A stretch of DNA of 64,000 bases from Pseudonocardia sp. HH130630-07 (GCF_001698125.1 NZ_CP013854.1:5766001-5830000), one strand, 5' to 3'; counted from the stretch's first letter, positions 1 through 8,911 are shown. The notes: a model not told the origin generated them from the letters alone. A program made the numbers and translations.

Positions 1-200
1 AGCGCGCCGCGCTCGCCGCGGCGGGCTCGTCCGTGCTGGTCGCGGGGAGCAGCAAGTACGGGCGGTTCGCCCGCTACCGGGTGCTGCGGCTGGACGAGAT
101 CGACACCGTGATCACCGACGACGGTCTCGACGACGAGGCCGCCGCCGGGATCGAGGCCGGCGGGGCCGGACTCGTCCGGGTCCGGCCGCACGGCGGGTGA
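1..200 (+). CDS. DeoR-family transcriptional regulator, C-terminal fragment
   Basis: The reading frame enters from the left edge (first full codon at position 3) and stops at TGA 198-200. About 65 residues are visible. They contain the serine-rich SSKYGR segment followed by a DEIDTVITDDGL segment, which is the phosphosugar-binding end of the DeoR regulators of sugar catabolism. The DNA-binding N-terminus lies outside the window, so the target genes cannot be told. The gene points towards the minus-strand YciI-like gene, with only 4 bp between the two stop codons. Confidence 0.8.
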   Translation, partial: RAALAAAGSSVLVAGSSKYGRFARYRVLRLDEIDTVITDDGLDDEAAAGIEAGGAGLVRVRPHGG

Positions 201-204
201 CCGG

Positions 205-501
205 TCAGGAGTCCCCGGTGAGGGCCCCGGCGACCGGGCCGAGCGGCGGGGCCCACTCCCGGATCTGCACGTCGGCGATCACCCCGGCGGCGGCGTAGGG
301 GTCGTCGTCCAGCACGGCCTGCACGGCGGCACGGTCGGCGGCGCGGAACACCAGCAGCCCGCCCGCCGGCTCGTCCGGCGCCCAGGCCCCGGCGACGAGC
401 AGCTCCGGGCGCCCGGCGAGATAGCTGCGGTGCTCGTCCCGCGCGGCGAACCGCCGCTCGTGGTCGGAGGTGTAGGTGTAGATCACGGCAAAGGTCGGCA
501 C
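205..501 (-). CDS. YciI-like family protein
   Basis: This 98-residue protein has the ferredoxin-like YciI fold pattern. A short first strand (PTFAVIYTYT) is followed by an HxxYL-type helix segment (DEHRSYLAGRPELL), then strand GGLLVFRAADR and the DPYAAAGV segment typical of the family. YciI proteins are small dimeric enzymes or scaffolds of mostly unknown reaction. The GTG at 501 was chosen because it gives the family's usual start and length; no in-frame ATG lies closer. It is the last minus-strand gene after the ABC operon and is separated from it by a palindromic repeat, so it may be transcribed separately. Confidence 0.8.
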   Translation of the reverse strand: MPTFAVIYTYTSDHERRFAARDEHRSYLAGRPELLVAGAWAPDEPAGGLLVFRAADRAAVQAVLDDDPYAAAGVIADVQIREWAPPLGPVAGALTGDS

Positions 502-555
502 ACCCCCATCGTGCCCCACACCCCACTCCCCCTTCCTCCACCCCGTCCCCCTTCT

Positions 556-606
556 CCACTCATGGAGCTTCGGCCTCGTCACACCGGGCCGAAGCTCCAT
601 GAGTGG
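556..606. repeat. Dispersed palindromic repeat, copy A
   Basis: Two perfect 20-bp arms (556-575 and 587-606) flank an 11-nt loop. The arm reads CCACTCATGGAGCTTCGGCC. The same element recurs at 8837-8887 and 17978-18024. Read on the minus strand, the loop CGGTGTGACGA matches the other loops (CGGTGACACGA, CGGCGACACGA), so this copy is inverted relative to them. It lies 16 bp beyond the stop of the peptide-type ABC ATPase gene and could act as a transcription terminator, although no T-tract follows. Confidence 0.9.
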
Positions 607-622
607 GTCCGGGGCGGGCGGG

Positions 623-2252
623 TCAGGTGCCGGATCGGGCCCGGCGGCCGGCGATCGCGGCGAGCAGCTCGCGGGTGTGGTCGTCGTGCGGGTCGGCGAA
701 CAGCTCCGCGGTGGGCCGCAGCTCCCGCAACCGGCCGTCGTGCAGCACACCGGTCCGGTGCGCGACCTGCCGGACGACGGCGAGGTCGTGCGAGATGAAC
801 AGGTAGGACAGACCGTCGCGGCGCTGCAGCTCGGCCAGCAGCTCCAACACCCTGGCCTGCACGGACACGTCGAGCGCCGACACCGGTTCGTCACACACGA
901 CCAGTGCCGGGGACAGCGCCAGCGCGCGGGCGATCGCGACCCGCTGCCGTTGCCCGCCGGACAGCTCCGCCGGCCGCCGGTCGAGCACCCCGGCCGGCAG
1001 CGCGACCCGGTCGACCAGCTCGGCGGCCCGGGCCGTCTGCTCCGCCGCCGTACCGGCGCCGAACGCGCGCAGCGGCTCGGTCACGATGTCGCGCACCGCG
1101 AACCGCGGGTCCAGCGAGGCGTACGGGTTCTGGTAGATCAGCTGCGCGCGGCGCCGCAGCGCCCGCCACGCCTCGCCGCGCACCGCCGTCACGTCCGCTC
1201 CGTCGAGCAGGACCCGGCCCGAGGTCGGGTCCTCCAGCCGCAGCAGCAGCCGGGCGGTGGTGGACTTGCCGGATCCGGACTCTCCGACCAGGGCGAGCGT
1301 CTCGCCGGGGGCGACGGTGAACGAGACGCCGTCCACGGCGCGACGCGTCCGGCGCCGCCACTCACCCCGGCGCCGGGGCAACGGGAACTCCTTGACCAGG
1401 TCGCGCACCTCGGCGACCGGGGTCGCGGCCGGAAGGGCCGACGGCGGCGGAACGGGTGCGACGGCGGCGAGTCCCGGCGCGGCGGTGAGCAGCTCGCGGG
1501 TGTACTCCTCGCCCGCTCCGGCCAGCAGCTCCGCCGGGGTGCCCTGCTCGACGACCCGCCCGTCCCGCACGACGACGATCCGGTCCGCCCGGTCGGTGGC
1601 CACGGCCAGGTCGTGGGTGACGAGCAGGACGGCGGTGCCGAGGTCGCGGCGCAGCGTGTCGAGATGGTCGAGGATCCGCCGGGCCACGGTGGCGTCGAGC
1701 GCGCTCGTCGGCTCGTCCGCGACGATCAGCGCCGGATCGGCGGCGATCGCGATCGCGATGAGCACCCGCTGCCGCATCCCGCCGGACAGCTCGTGCGGGA
1801 ACTGCCCGGCCCGGACGGCCGGATCCGGCAGGCCGGCGCGGCCGAGCAGCGCGACCGCGCGGTCCGGCGCCGAGCGGCGATCGGCGAGCCCGTGCGTCCG
1901 CAGGACCTCGGCGACCTGCGCCCCGATCCGCTGCACCGGGTTCAGCGCGACACCCGGATCCTGCGGGACGAGCCCGATCCGCGAGCCCCGGACGGTGCGG
2001 TACGCCGCCTCCGGCAGCCCGGTCAGCTCCCGATCGCCCAGCGCGACCGTGCCGGCCGTGACGGTCCCGGTGCCCGGGAGCAGCCCCAGCACCGCATGGG
2101 CGAGCGTCGACTTGCCCGAACCGGACTCGCCGACGACGGCCACGACCTCCCCCCGGGCCGACGTCCAGGTCGATCCCGCGCACCGCGTGCACCGGTCCGG
2201 CGCCGCCCCGGTAGGTCACCTCCAGCCCGCGGACCCGCAGCAGCGCACTCAC
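623..2252 (-). pseudogene. Fused dipeptide/oligopeptide ABC transporter ATPase (DppD-DppF type), frameshifted near its N-terminus
   Basis: Two complete ABC ATPase domains are joined in one chain, as in fused Dpp/Gsi-type ATPases. The first has Walker A GESGSGKST, signature LSGGMRQRV and Walker B VADEPTSALD. The second has GESGSGKST, LSGGQRQRV and VCDEPVSALD. It would energise the two permeases encoded just upstream. The start GTG at 2252 overlaps the permease stop (GTGA). The first ~34 codons are in one frame and the rest in another. The switch is at a run of six G on the coding strand (2149-2154), where five would restore the frame (GPGEVVAVVGESGSGKST). An internal GTG at 2143 would give a protein lacking its first strands. 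A true mutation or a homopolymer error are both possible. Confidence 0.85.
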
Positions 2253-3160
2253 ACCGACCGCCCCCACTCGCCGTCCAGGGCCCGGGAGACACGGTTCACC
2301 GACAGCACGGTGGCTGCGATGACCAGCCCGGGCATCGCGCAGATCCACCAGGCGACGGCCAGGTAGTTGCGGCCGTCGGCGACCAGCGACCCCCACTCCG
2401 GCGCCGGTGGCGGGGCCCCGTACCCGAGGAACGACAGGGCCGAGACGGCGAGGATCGCGAGTCCGAACTCGAGCACGGCGAGCACCGCGACCGGCCCGAT
2501 CGCGTTCGGCAGCACGTGCCGCAGCAGCGAGGTGTACCAGCGGGTCCCGACCGCCCGGGCCGCCTCGACGTAGACCGAGCGCCGCACCCGCAACGTCTCC
2601 GCCCGCATCACCCGGGCGAAGCTCGCCACGCCGGCCACCCCGACCGCGATCGCCACCTTCACCGTGCCGAACCCGAGCGCGGTGATCAGGGCCAGCGACA
2701 GCAGGATCGCCGGGATCGCGAGCAGCACGTCGACACCGCGCATGAGGACCTCGTCGACCCAGCCGCCGGCGAACCCGGCGAGCAGCCCGATCGCACCCCC
2801 GACGACGAGCGCGACGGCGACCGCGATCACCGTGGCCTGCACCGACAGCGCGGTCCCGTGCACCACCCTGGTCCAGATGTCGCGGCCCAGGTGGTCGGTG
2901 CCGAACCAGTGGCCGGGCCCGGGCGGCGCCATCCGCACCGCGGTGTCACCGACCGCCGGGTCCCCCGGGGCGAGTACCGACGGCGCGACCGCGGCGACGA
3001 GCACCAGGAACAGCACGGCAACGGCGGTGACCAGGCCGGGCCGGACCCGGAGGAACCGGCCGAGCCGGGCCGGGCCGGCGCGCCGCCCGGCTCGTCCCGT
3101 ACGACCGGTGGAGCCGGCACCGGTCGCAGGTTCGGGCACGGCCCGGTCCAGCAGGGTCAT
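2249..3160 (-). CDS. Dipeptide/oligopeptide-type ABC transporter permease (DppC-like)
   Basis: This 303-residue inner-membrane permease belongs to the second-subunit DppC/OppC group. A cytoplasmic N-terminal tail rich in Arg and Gly precedes a first membrane helix (TAVAVLFLVLVAAVAP). The family motif GTDHLGRDIWTRVVHG comes next, and then the EAARAVGT...HVLPNAIGP coupling loop that contacts the ATPase. The ATG at 3160 overlaps the upstream permease stop (ATGA), and its own stop overlaps the ATPase start. It pairs with the DppB-like protein to form the pore. The importer's substrate is inferred from the neighbouring flavin monooxygenases to be an organosulfur or amino-organic compound rather than ordinary peptides. 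Confidence 0.92.
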   Translation of the reverse strand: MTLLDRAVPEPATGAGSTGRTGRAGRRAGPARLGRFLRVRPGLVTAVAVLFLVLVAAVAPSVLAPGDPAVGDTAVRMAPPGPGHWFGTDHLGRDIWTRVVHGTALSVQATVIAVAVALVVGGAIGLLAGFAGGWVDEVLMRGVDVLLAIPAILLSLALITALGFGTVKVAIAVGVAGVASFARVMRAETLRVRRSVYVEAARAVGTRWYTSLLRHVLPNAIGPVAVLAVLEFGLAILAVSALSFLGYGAPPPAPEWGSLVADGRNYLAVAWWICAMPGLVIAATVLSVNRVSRALDGEWGRSV

Positions 3161-4107
3161 CGGGTTCCTCCGGTGACGGTGATCCGCGGATCGAGCAGCG
3201 GGTGGACGATGTCGACGACGAGATTGACCAGGACGAAGGCCAGCGCCGCGCACAGCACGACGCCCTGCACGACCGGGATGTCCTGGGCCCCGACCGAGGC
3301 GACGGTCAGCCGCCCGAGGCCGGGGCGGGTGAACACGGTCTCGACGACCACCGACCCGGCCAGCAGGTTCCCGACGACGTAGCCGAGCACCGTCAGCGCG
3401 GGCGGCAGGGCGTTGCCCAGCGCGTGCCGCAGGTGCACCGCGGCCTCGCCGACCCCCTTCGCCCGTGCGGTCGTCACGAACGGTGCGGTCAGCGCCTGCT
3501 CCAGGCTCTTCGCCAGCACCTGCGCGATCAGCGCCCCGGTCGGGAGGCCGAGTGCGACCGCCGGCAGCACCAGCGCCGCCGGGCCGCGGTCCCCGACCGA
3601 CGGCAGCCAGCCGAGCCGGAACGAGAACAGCTGCACCAGCATCAGGCCGACCCAGAACACCGGCAGCGACACCGCCAGTGACGGCAGCGACCACAGCAGC
3701 TGCGCGAGCCGCGCGGACCGGGTCCAGGTCGCGGCGACCGCGACGACGGTGCCGCCCAGCACCGCGACGAGCAGCCCGGCCCCGGCGATCTGCAGGGTCG
3801 GCGGCAACGCCGCCCCCACCGCGGACCGGACGTCCTGCCCGGTCGCGAACGACGTGCCCAGGTCCCCCTGCAGCGCCGCCCACAGCCTGGTCACGTACTG
3901 GACCGGCAGCGGCTGGTCCAGGCCGTAGCGGGCGCGCAACGCGTCCAGCTCCACCGCGGTCGGCGGCTCGCCGTCGGACGATCCGGCCGCCATGGTGGCG
4001 ACCGGGTCGCCGGGCAGCAGGTAGAGCACCACGAACGACACCGACCAGGCCGCCCACAGGACGACGACGGCGAGTCCGAGCCGGCGCAGCAGGTAGGAGA
4101 GCGTCAT
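3157..4107 (-). CDS. Dipeptide/oligopeptide-type ABC transporter permease (DppB-like)
   Basis: This is a 316-residue membrane protein of the DppB/OppB group. It opens with the typical LLRRLGLAVVVLWAAW helix, then VLYLLPGDPV, the RYGLDQPLPVQY segment and the GDLGTSF motif. The coupling-helix region TARAKGVGEAAVHLRHALGNALPP follows, with the last helices near the C-terminus. It forms the transmembrane channel with the downstream DppC-like subunit. The start codon overlaps the stop of the binding-protein gene (ATGA), and the stop overlaps the next permease start, so the whole series is translationally coupled. Confidence 0.92.
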   Translation of the reverse strand: MTLSYLLRRLGLAVVVLWAAWSVSFVVLYLLPGDPVATMAAGSSDGEPPTAVELDALRARYGLDQPLPVQYVTRLWAALQGDLGTSFATGQDVRSAVGAALPPTLQIAGAGLLVAVLGGTVVAVAATWTRSARLAQLLWSLPSLAVSLPVFWVGLMLVQLFSFRLGWLPSVGDRGPAALVLPAVALGLPTGALIAQVLAKSLEQALTAPFVTTARAKGVGEAAVHLRHALGNALPPALTVLGYVVGNLLAGSVVVETVFTRPGLGRLTVASVGAQDIPVVQGVVLCAALAFVLVNLVVDIVHPLLDPRITVTGGTR

Positions 4108-5759
4108 CGCGCGTCGGACTTCCAGGTGTCGTGCAGCTGGATCCGGGACGACGCGTCGAACGCCACGTCGTGCGCGTCCGGGCCGACACCGAGCACGGTG
4201 GTCAGCTCGACGACCGGGGCGGAGACGTACTGCTCGGCGAGCAGCCGCTGCGCCTGCGCGGCGAGCCGGGAGCGTTCCGCCGGGTCGGTGGCGGCCGCCT
4301 GCGCGGCCAGCACCTGCTGCACCGGGCCGGGCCGCAGCCGGTAGAAGTTGTTGCCCTCGAGGGAGAACTGCGAGCGCAGGATGTCCGGGTCCGCGCGGGT
4401 GAGGTTGCCCCACACCGCGACGAAGTCCCCGCTCTGCTGGACCAGCGGCGTCTCCGAGATCTGGACCTCGCGCAGCTGCAGGTCGATGCCGATGCGGCGC
4501 AGCTGCTGCTGGATCAGCTCCAGCGCGGGCCTGGTGGTGGCGATGTTCTGGGCGAAGGTCAGCGGCACGGTCAGCGGCTGCCCGCCCCGGGCCCGGACAC
4601 CGTCCGGGCCGGGGACCCAGCCCGCGGCGTCCAGCGCGGCGGTCGCGGCCGCCGGGTCGTAGCCGGTGAGCGCGGACTGGTCGGCGTAGGACGGCGTGGT
4701 CGACGACAGCGGACCGGTGGCCCTGCGGGTCTGGGACGGGTAGACCGCGGCCACCACCTCGTCCCGGTCGATGCCGAGCGACACCGCCCGGCGGACCGCG
4801 GCGTCCCCGCCGAGCGGAGTGTCCTGGTTGAACGTGATGCCGAACGGGAGCCCCGGGTTCGGCCGGGCCGGCAGCTCAACGCCGGCCGCGGCGAGCGGCG
4901 CCTCGTCCTGCTGACCGACGCTGGCGATCGCGTCGACCTCACCGGACTGCAGGCTGCCCGAGCGCACACCGGACTCCGGGACCACCCGGAACTCGGCACG
5001 GTCGAGCAACGCCTCACCGGGCCGGGTGAACGCCGCCGAGCCCCAGTCGTAGCCGGGCCGCTTCGCGAGCACGGTCACGTCGTCGGTCGTGTAGCGCTCC
5101 AGGGTGAACGGGCCGGAGCCGATGACGCCGGCGCACCGCTCGTCGTCCGGCCTCGCCGCGCTGGCCGGTGACAGCAGGCCCAGGCTGTGGGTCGAGGTGC
5201 CCTGCAGGAACTGGACGTTCGGCCGGTCGAACCGCACCGTGAACTCGGTGGGGCCGGCGACGTCGGTTCCCGCGTACCCGGCGAGGTAGCCCTTCGGCAG
5301 CGAGCTGCGGGCACCGAGACGGGGCACCCGGTCGAAGTTCGCCTTCACCGCGGCCGCGTCGACCGGGCTGCCGTCGGAGAACGTCGCCCCCTCCCGCAGG
5401 GTGAACGTCCAGGCGGTGCCGTCGGCGTTCGACGACCACCGGGTCGCCAGCCACGGGACGATGTCGCCGGTGACCGGGTCCCGGTCGGTGAGCGAGTCGA
5501 CGATCTGGCGCAACGAGTAGACGGAGTCGTTGCTCTGCACCTGCTGCGGGTCGGCGCAGCCCTGGTCCGAGGACACGGCGAACACCAGGGTCCCGCCGGG
5601 TCGCGGTGGTCCGGCGTCGGCGGCAGCGCCGCCACCGCCGGTGCTGCAGGCGGCGACGACCAGGGCGGCCGCCGTGAGCTGCACGGTGCCGCGCAACGCG
5701 GCTGCCCGCCTGCGGCGTCGCCACCCGTCCCTCCCGGTCACCCCGCCGGCGGGGCTCAC
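4104..5759 (-). CDS. ABC transporter substrate-binding lipoprotein, family 5 (peptide/nickel/organosulfur type)
   Basis: This 551-residue extracytoplasmic solute receptor has a basic N-terminus, a hydrophobic segment and a lipobox ending VVAAC with Cys38, so it should be a membrane-anchored lipoprotein. The family-5 hallmarks are present: GGTLVFAVSSD near the mature start, the LATRWSSNADGTAWTFTLREG segment, SDGSPVDAAAVKANFDR, and GITFNQDTPLGGDAAVRRAVSLGIDRDEVV. The GTG at 5759 overlaps the monooxygenase stop (GTGA). In comparable actinobacterial clusters such proteins accompany NtaA-type monooxygenases. The actual ligand cannot be read from the sequence. Confidence 0.9.
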   Translation of the reverse strand: MSPAGGVTGRDGWRRRRRAAALRGTVQLTAAALVVAACSTGGGGAAADAGPPRPGGTLVFAVSSDQGCADPQQVQSNDSVYSLRQIVDSLTDRDPVTGDIVPWLATRWSSNADGTAWTFTLREGATFSDGSPVDAAAVKANFDRVPRLGARSSLPKGYLAGYAGTDVAGPTEFTVRFDRPNVQFLQGTSTHSLGLLSPASAARPDDERCAGVIGSGPFTLERYTTDDVTVLAKRPGYDWGSAAFTRPGEALLDRAEFRVVPESGVRSGSLQSGEVDAIASVGQQDEAPLAAAGVELPARPNPGLPFGITFNQDTPLGGDAAVRRAVSLGIDRDEVVAAVYPSQTRRATGPLSSTTPSYADQSALTGYDPAAATAALDAAGWVPGPDGVRARGGQPLTVPLTFAQNIATTRPALELIQQQLRRIGIDLQLREVQISETPLVQQSGDFVAVWGNLTRADPDILRSQFSLEGNNFYRLRPGPVQQVLAAQAAATDPAERSRLAAQAQRLLAEQYVSAPVVELTTVLGVGPDAHDVAFDASSRIQLHDTWKSDAR

Positions 5760-7132
5760 GACGCCACCGCCGCGGGGCCGCGCTCCCCGAACCGGGACGG
5801 CGGCGCGAGCCCGAGGTTCTCGCGCAGCGTGCCGCCGCCGTACTCGCGGCGGAACACGCCCCGCTCCTGCAGGATCGGCACGACCCGGTCCTCGACCTCG
5901 TCCAGGCCGGACGGGCTGACGTGCGAGCCGAGGATGAAGCCGTCGCTGGCGTCGTTCTGCACGTAGCGGTCGATCTCGTCGGCCACGTGCTCCGGCGTCC
6001 CGACGAACACCGCCCGGTCGAAGACGTGCTTGACCGTCTCCCGCAGCGACAGGCCCCGTTCCCGGGAGAGTTCGCGCCACGCGGCGGCGGTGGCGTGCGC
6101 GTCCTGGGTCAGCGGTGCCCGGCCCTCGATCCAGCGCGGCGCCTCCGGCGTGGGATCGACGTCGGGCAGCGGCCCGTCGGGGTCGTACGCCGACAGGTCG
6201 CGGTTCCACACCATCTCGGCGAGCACGATCGACGTCCACGGGTCGACCTGCTGGTCGTGGACGTGCGCGTGGCGTTCGCGGGCCTCGGCGTCGGTGTCGC
6301 CGAGCACGACGCCCGCGCTGGGCAGGATCCGGACCTCGTCGGGGTTCCGCCCGGCCCGGCGCACCCGGGCCTTGACGTCGTCGTAGAACGCGCGGGCCTC
6401 GTCGAAGCGCTGGTAGCGGGAGAAGATCGCGTCCGCGCTCGCGGCGGCGAAGTCGCGCCCGGCCGGAGACTCCCCCGCCTGCAGGACGACCGGGTGCCCC
6501 TGCGGGCTGCGCGGGGTGGTGAACCGCCCGGCGATGTCGAACTGGTTCCCGCGCACGGCGAAGTCGCCGACGTGCCCGTCCCGCAGGAACGTCCCGGTCC
6601 CCGGATCGGCCACGACGGCGCCGGAGCCCCAGGAGTCCCACAGCGCCCGGACCGCGGCCAGGGTCTCGCCCGCCCGTTCGTAGCGCTGGTGGTGGCCGAG
6701 GAACGCCCCGCGCCGGAAGTTCTCCCCGGTCGGGGCGTCGGAGCTGGTGACGACGTTCCAGGCGGCCCGGCCACCGGAGAGCAGGTCGAGCGTCGCGAAC
6801 CTGCGGGCCAGCTCGTAGGGCTCGTTGAAGGTGGAGTTGATCGTCCCGGCCAGCCCGATGTGCCCGGTGACCGCGGCGAGCGCCGCCAGCACCGTGAAGG
6901 TGTCCGGGCGGCCGACGACGTCCTGGTCGAAGATCTCGCCGCCGCGGGTGCGCAGGCGCAGCCCCTCGGCGAGGAACAGCAGGTCGAGCTTGCCGCGCTC
7001 GGCCGTGCGGGCCCAGTGCTCGAAGGACTCCCGGGCGATGTGGCTGCCCGAGGCCGGGTCGCTCCACACGGTGTCGTGGTTGACGCCCGGGAAGTAGGCA
7101 CCCAGGACGATCTGCTTGCGGTCGGTGCTCAT
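5756..7132 (-). CDS. NtaA/SnaA/DszA-family FMN-dependent monooxygenase (second of pair)
   Basis: This 458-residue luciferase-like TIM-barrel flavoenzyme resembles nitrilotriacetate monooxygenase and the sulfone monooxygenase DszA. Family segments seen in order are the ARTAERGKLDLLFLAEG motif, GTINSTFNEPYELARRFATLD, SGGRAAWNVVTS (flavin pocket), the RAFLGHHQRYERA-like stretch, and FVGTPEHVADEIDRYV near the C-terminus. It would use reduced FMN supplied by a separate reductase, none of which is encoded in the window, to oxidise a carbon-sulfur or carbon-nitrogen substrate. Its ATG (7132) overlaps the stop of the paired monooxygenase, and its stop overlaps the binding-protein start. Confidence 0.9.
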   Translation of the reverse strand: MSTDRKQIVLGAYFPGVNHDTVWSDPASGSHIARESFEHWARTAERGKLDLLFLAEGLRLRTRGGEIFDQDVVGRPDTFTVLAALAAVTGHIGLAGTINSTFNEPYELARRFATLDLLSGGRAAWNVVTSSDAPTGENFRRGAFLGHHQRYERAGETLAAVRALWDSWGSGAVVADPGTGTFLRDGHVGDFAVRGNQFDIAGRFTTPRSPQGHPVVLQAGESPAGRDFAAASADAIFSRYQRFDEARAFYDDVKARVRRAGRNPDEVRILPSAGVVLGDTDAEARERHAHVHDQQVDPWTSIVLAEMVWNRDLSAYDPDGPLPDVDPTPEAPRWIEGRAPLTQDAHATAAAWRELSRERGLSLRETVKHVFDRAVFVGTPEHVADEIDRYVQNDASDGFILGSHVSPSGLDEVEDRVVPILQERGVFRREYGGGTLRENLGLAPPSRFGERGPAAVAS

Positions 7133-8382
7133 GCGCTCGCTCCGGCGGGGGTCGGGACGGTGGTGGGGTCGGCGCCGGCCGCGTAGCGGCTCGCCGGGCG
7201 GGGCAGACCGAACCGGGCGCGCAGGGTCCGCTCGGCGTAGGCGGTGCGGAAGGCACCGCGGCGCTGCAGCTCGGGCACCAGCCCGTCGACGACGGCGTCG
7301 AGGTCGGTGGGCAGCACGGCGGGCCGCAGGCGGAAGCCGTCGAGCCCGGCCGCCCGCCAGTCGAGCAGGACGTCGGCGAGCCCGGCCGGGGTGGTCGCCA
7401 GGACGGCGGCGTCGCTGGACAGCGGGTCGCGGGCGTCGAGCCGGGCCAGCCGGTCCCGGGCGCCGGCCCCGGTGTCGGCGAGCACGACGACGACGTCGCC
7501 GAGGACGCGCAGCGGCGGTGCCGTGCGCCCGGCGGCGCGCTCCGCGGTGCGGACCTGGGCGACCACACGCGCCGCGTCGTCGGGGTCGTGCGGGGTGGTG
7601 AACACGACGTCGGCGGCCCGCGCCGCGAGCAGCGCCGGGCCGTAGCCGTGGGCGAGCGAGGCGACAAGCGGCTGCCCCTGCGGCGGGCGCGGGACGATCG
7701 ACGGTCCGGCGACCCGGAAGTGGGCACCGGCGAAGTCGATCCGGTGCAGCTTCGCCCGGTCGACGAACCGGCCGGTGCGCGCGTCGCGGATCTCGGCGTC
7801 GTCCTCCCAGGAGTCCCACAGCCTGCGGACGACCTCGACCGCGTCGGCGGCCTCGTCGGACAGCTCGGCGACCAGCGCCCGCCCGGCCGGGGTGTCCAGT
7901 TCCGCCCGCGACACCCCGTCGATCACCCGGCGGCCGACGTGCGCGGCCTCGTCGGCACGCACCGAGGTCTGCACCCGCCACCCGGCGCGGCCGTGCGACT
8001 CGTGGTCCAGCGTGGACAGCGCAGACGCGACGTGGAACGGCTCGGTGTGCGTGGTCGTGACCGTCGGCACGAGACCGACGGCCGACGTCAGCGGGGCCAG
8101 GAACGCCGCGACCAGCGAGGCGTCCAGCCTGCCCTGGACCCGGTCGGTGCGGCGCTCGGGCCCGGCGAGGTGGTCGCCGGACTGCAGGCCGAACCCGTCC
8201 TCGATCGTGAGCAGGTCGAGCAGGCCGCGCTCCGCGGTGCGGGCCAGGTCCGCCCAGTAGCGGGCGGTGAACAGCTCGGCGGGCCGGGCACCCGGCTCGC
8301 GCCAGGCCGCGGGGTGCCAGCCGGCACCGTCCAGCGCCACCGCGAGGTGCAGCGGGCGCGCGAGATCGTCCGATGTGGACAT
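7129..8382 (-). CDS. LLM-class flavin-dependent oxidoreductase (first of pair)
   Basis: This 417-residue luciferase-like monooxygenase diverges from its neighbour but shares the barrel signature: ARTAERGLLDLLTIEDGFG, TVTTTHTEPFHVASALSTLDH, SHGRAGWRVQTS, and the VVRRLWDSWEDDAEIRD segment. It is the first structural gene after the leader peptide, 108 bp downstream of it, and its product probably works on the same imported compound as the second monooxygenase. A weak AAGGAA ribosome site lies upstream of the ATG at 8382. Such paired enzymes are usual in sulfur-starvation operons of actinobacteria; the substrate is not identifiable. Confidence 0.87.
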   Translation of the reverse strand: MSTSDDLARPLHLAVALDGAGWHPAAWREPGARPAELFTARYWADLARTAERGLLDLLTIEDGFGLQSGDHLAGPERRTDRVQGRLDASLVAAFLAPLTSAVGLVPTVTTTHTEPFHVASALSTLDHESHGRAGWRVQTSVRADEAAHVGRRVIDGVSRAELDTPAGRALVAELSDEAADAVEVVRRLWDSWEDDAEIRDARTGRFVDRAKLHRIDFAGAHFRVAGPSIVPRPPQGQPLVASLAHGYGPALLAARAADVVFTTPHDPDDAARVVAQVRTAERAAGRTAPPLRVLGDVVVVLADTGAGARDRLARLDARDPLSSDAAVLATTPAGLADVLLDWRAAGLDGFRLRPAVLPTDLDAVVDGLVPELQRRGAFRTAYAERTLRARFGLPRPASRYAAGADPTTVPTPAGASA

Positions 8383-8459
8383 GTAGCCGTCGCTTCCTTC
8401 ACGCGGGTCGCGTGACGTGGCGGAGGGACGCGCGCCGCCGGACGCCGGTCGCGCGGGGA

Positions 8460-8479
8460 CGCGGCCGGGACGGGCCGCG
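8460..8479 (-). promoter_or_regulatory. GC-rich hairpin between leader peptide and monooxygenase operon
   Basis: A 7-bp perfect stem (CGCGGCC/GGCCGCG) with a 6-nt loop lies 11 bp past the leader-peptide stop and about 80 bp before the first structural gene. Its position is what an attenuator would need, but no T-run follows and no competing antiterminator could be shown by eye. Confidence 0.35.
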
Positions 8480-8490
8480 GGAAGGGGGCG

Positions 8491-8589
8491 TCAGCCCGGA
8501 CAGGCGGCGCTGGCGACGCGCAGCAGGTCCACGTGCCGCCGGTAGCGCGGGTGGTGCGCCGCGCCCGCCCGCTCCGCCGTGGCCCGCAT
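8491..8589 (-). CDS. Putative leader peptide, RRHVDL type (1)
   Basis: This 32-residue ORF starts at ATG 8589 behind a strong GGAGGG ribosome site. It ends with YRRHVDLLRVASAACPG, the signature of a family of short actinobacterial leader peptides found before sulfur-acquisition operons. The single Cys codon close to the stop fits ribosome-mediated sensing of cysteinyl-tRNA, but this mechanism is inferred. It precedes the two flavin monooxygenases and the peptide-type importer, which it probably controls. Two further leaders with the same motif occur at 16007-16102 and 18145-18252. Confidence 0.8.
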   Translation of the reverse strand: MRATAERAGAAHHPRYRRHVDLLRVASAACPG

Positions 8590-8698
8590 GATCCCTCCAT
8601 CGCATCCCGGCGGGAGCACCCGCACCCGCGGTGGCGGGGGGTTGCTGCGGCGTCGTGGAGCCGGGTCTCTTGGCCGCTCGGAGATGGTGTGCTCCCCG

Positions 8699-8729
8699 AC
8701 TGTAGGGAGCCGGGACCGGGTCGTGTCAA
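8699..8729 (-). promoter_or_regulatory. Candidate sigma-70-type promoter for the leader/monooxygenase/ABC operon
   Basis: On the minus strand a perfect TTGACA (8724-8729) is followed, after a long 19-bp spacer, by TACAGT (8699-8704). Transcription would begin near 8692, giving a ~100-nt untranslated leader before the leader peptide. The unusual spacer suggests an activator may be needed. Confidence 0.45.
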
Positions 8730-8836
8730 CCCGCACGGACCGGGAGTGACCGGCACCGCTGTACCTGTCCCGAACTGCGGAAACACCCCGGCACGGCGGG
8801 CCGCGGTGTCCGGACACCCTCCCCTCCCGTACCTCG

Positions 8837-8887
8837 CCACTCATGGAGCTCCGGCCCGGTGACACGAGGCCGAAGCTCCATGAGTGG
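8837..8887. repeat. Dispersed palindromic repeat, copy B
   Basis: Twenty-bp arms (8837-8856 and 8868-8887) with a single mismatch at 8851 flank the loop CGGTGACACGA. The element is the same as at 556-606, which is inverted, and 17978-18024, which is in the same orientation. It lies 24 bp after the stop of the helix-turn-helix regulator gene and upstream of the promoter of the peptide-type operon, so copies A and B bracket that operon. Confidence 0.9.
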
Positions 8888-8911
8888 GAAGCGGAGGAGG
8901 GGGCAGGCGCG

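Noticed and set aside
556..606. Short peptide MELRPxxTxPKLHEW read through the palindromic repeats on both strands
   Set aside because: The same peptide arises from both strands because the DNA is palindromic; no ribosome site or conserved frame beyond the repeat supports coding.
599..3382. Very long open frames on the strand opposite the peptide-type ABC genes, and similar ones elsewhere (e.g. 52997-55810, 54162-56786)
   Set aside because: They are antisense to well-recognised genes, rich in Arg/Pro/Gly, and contain no domain motif; long shadow frames are expected at this GC content.
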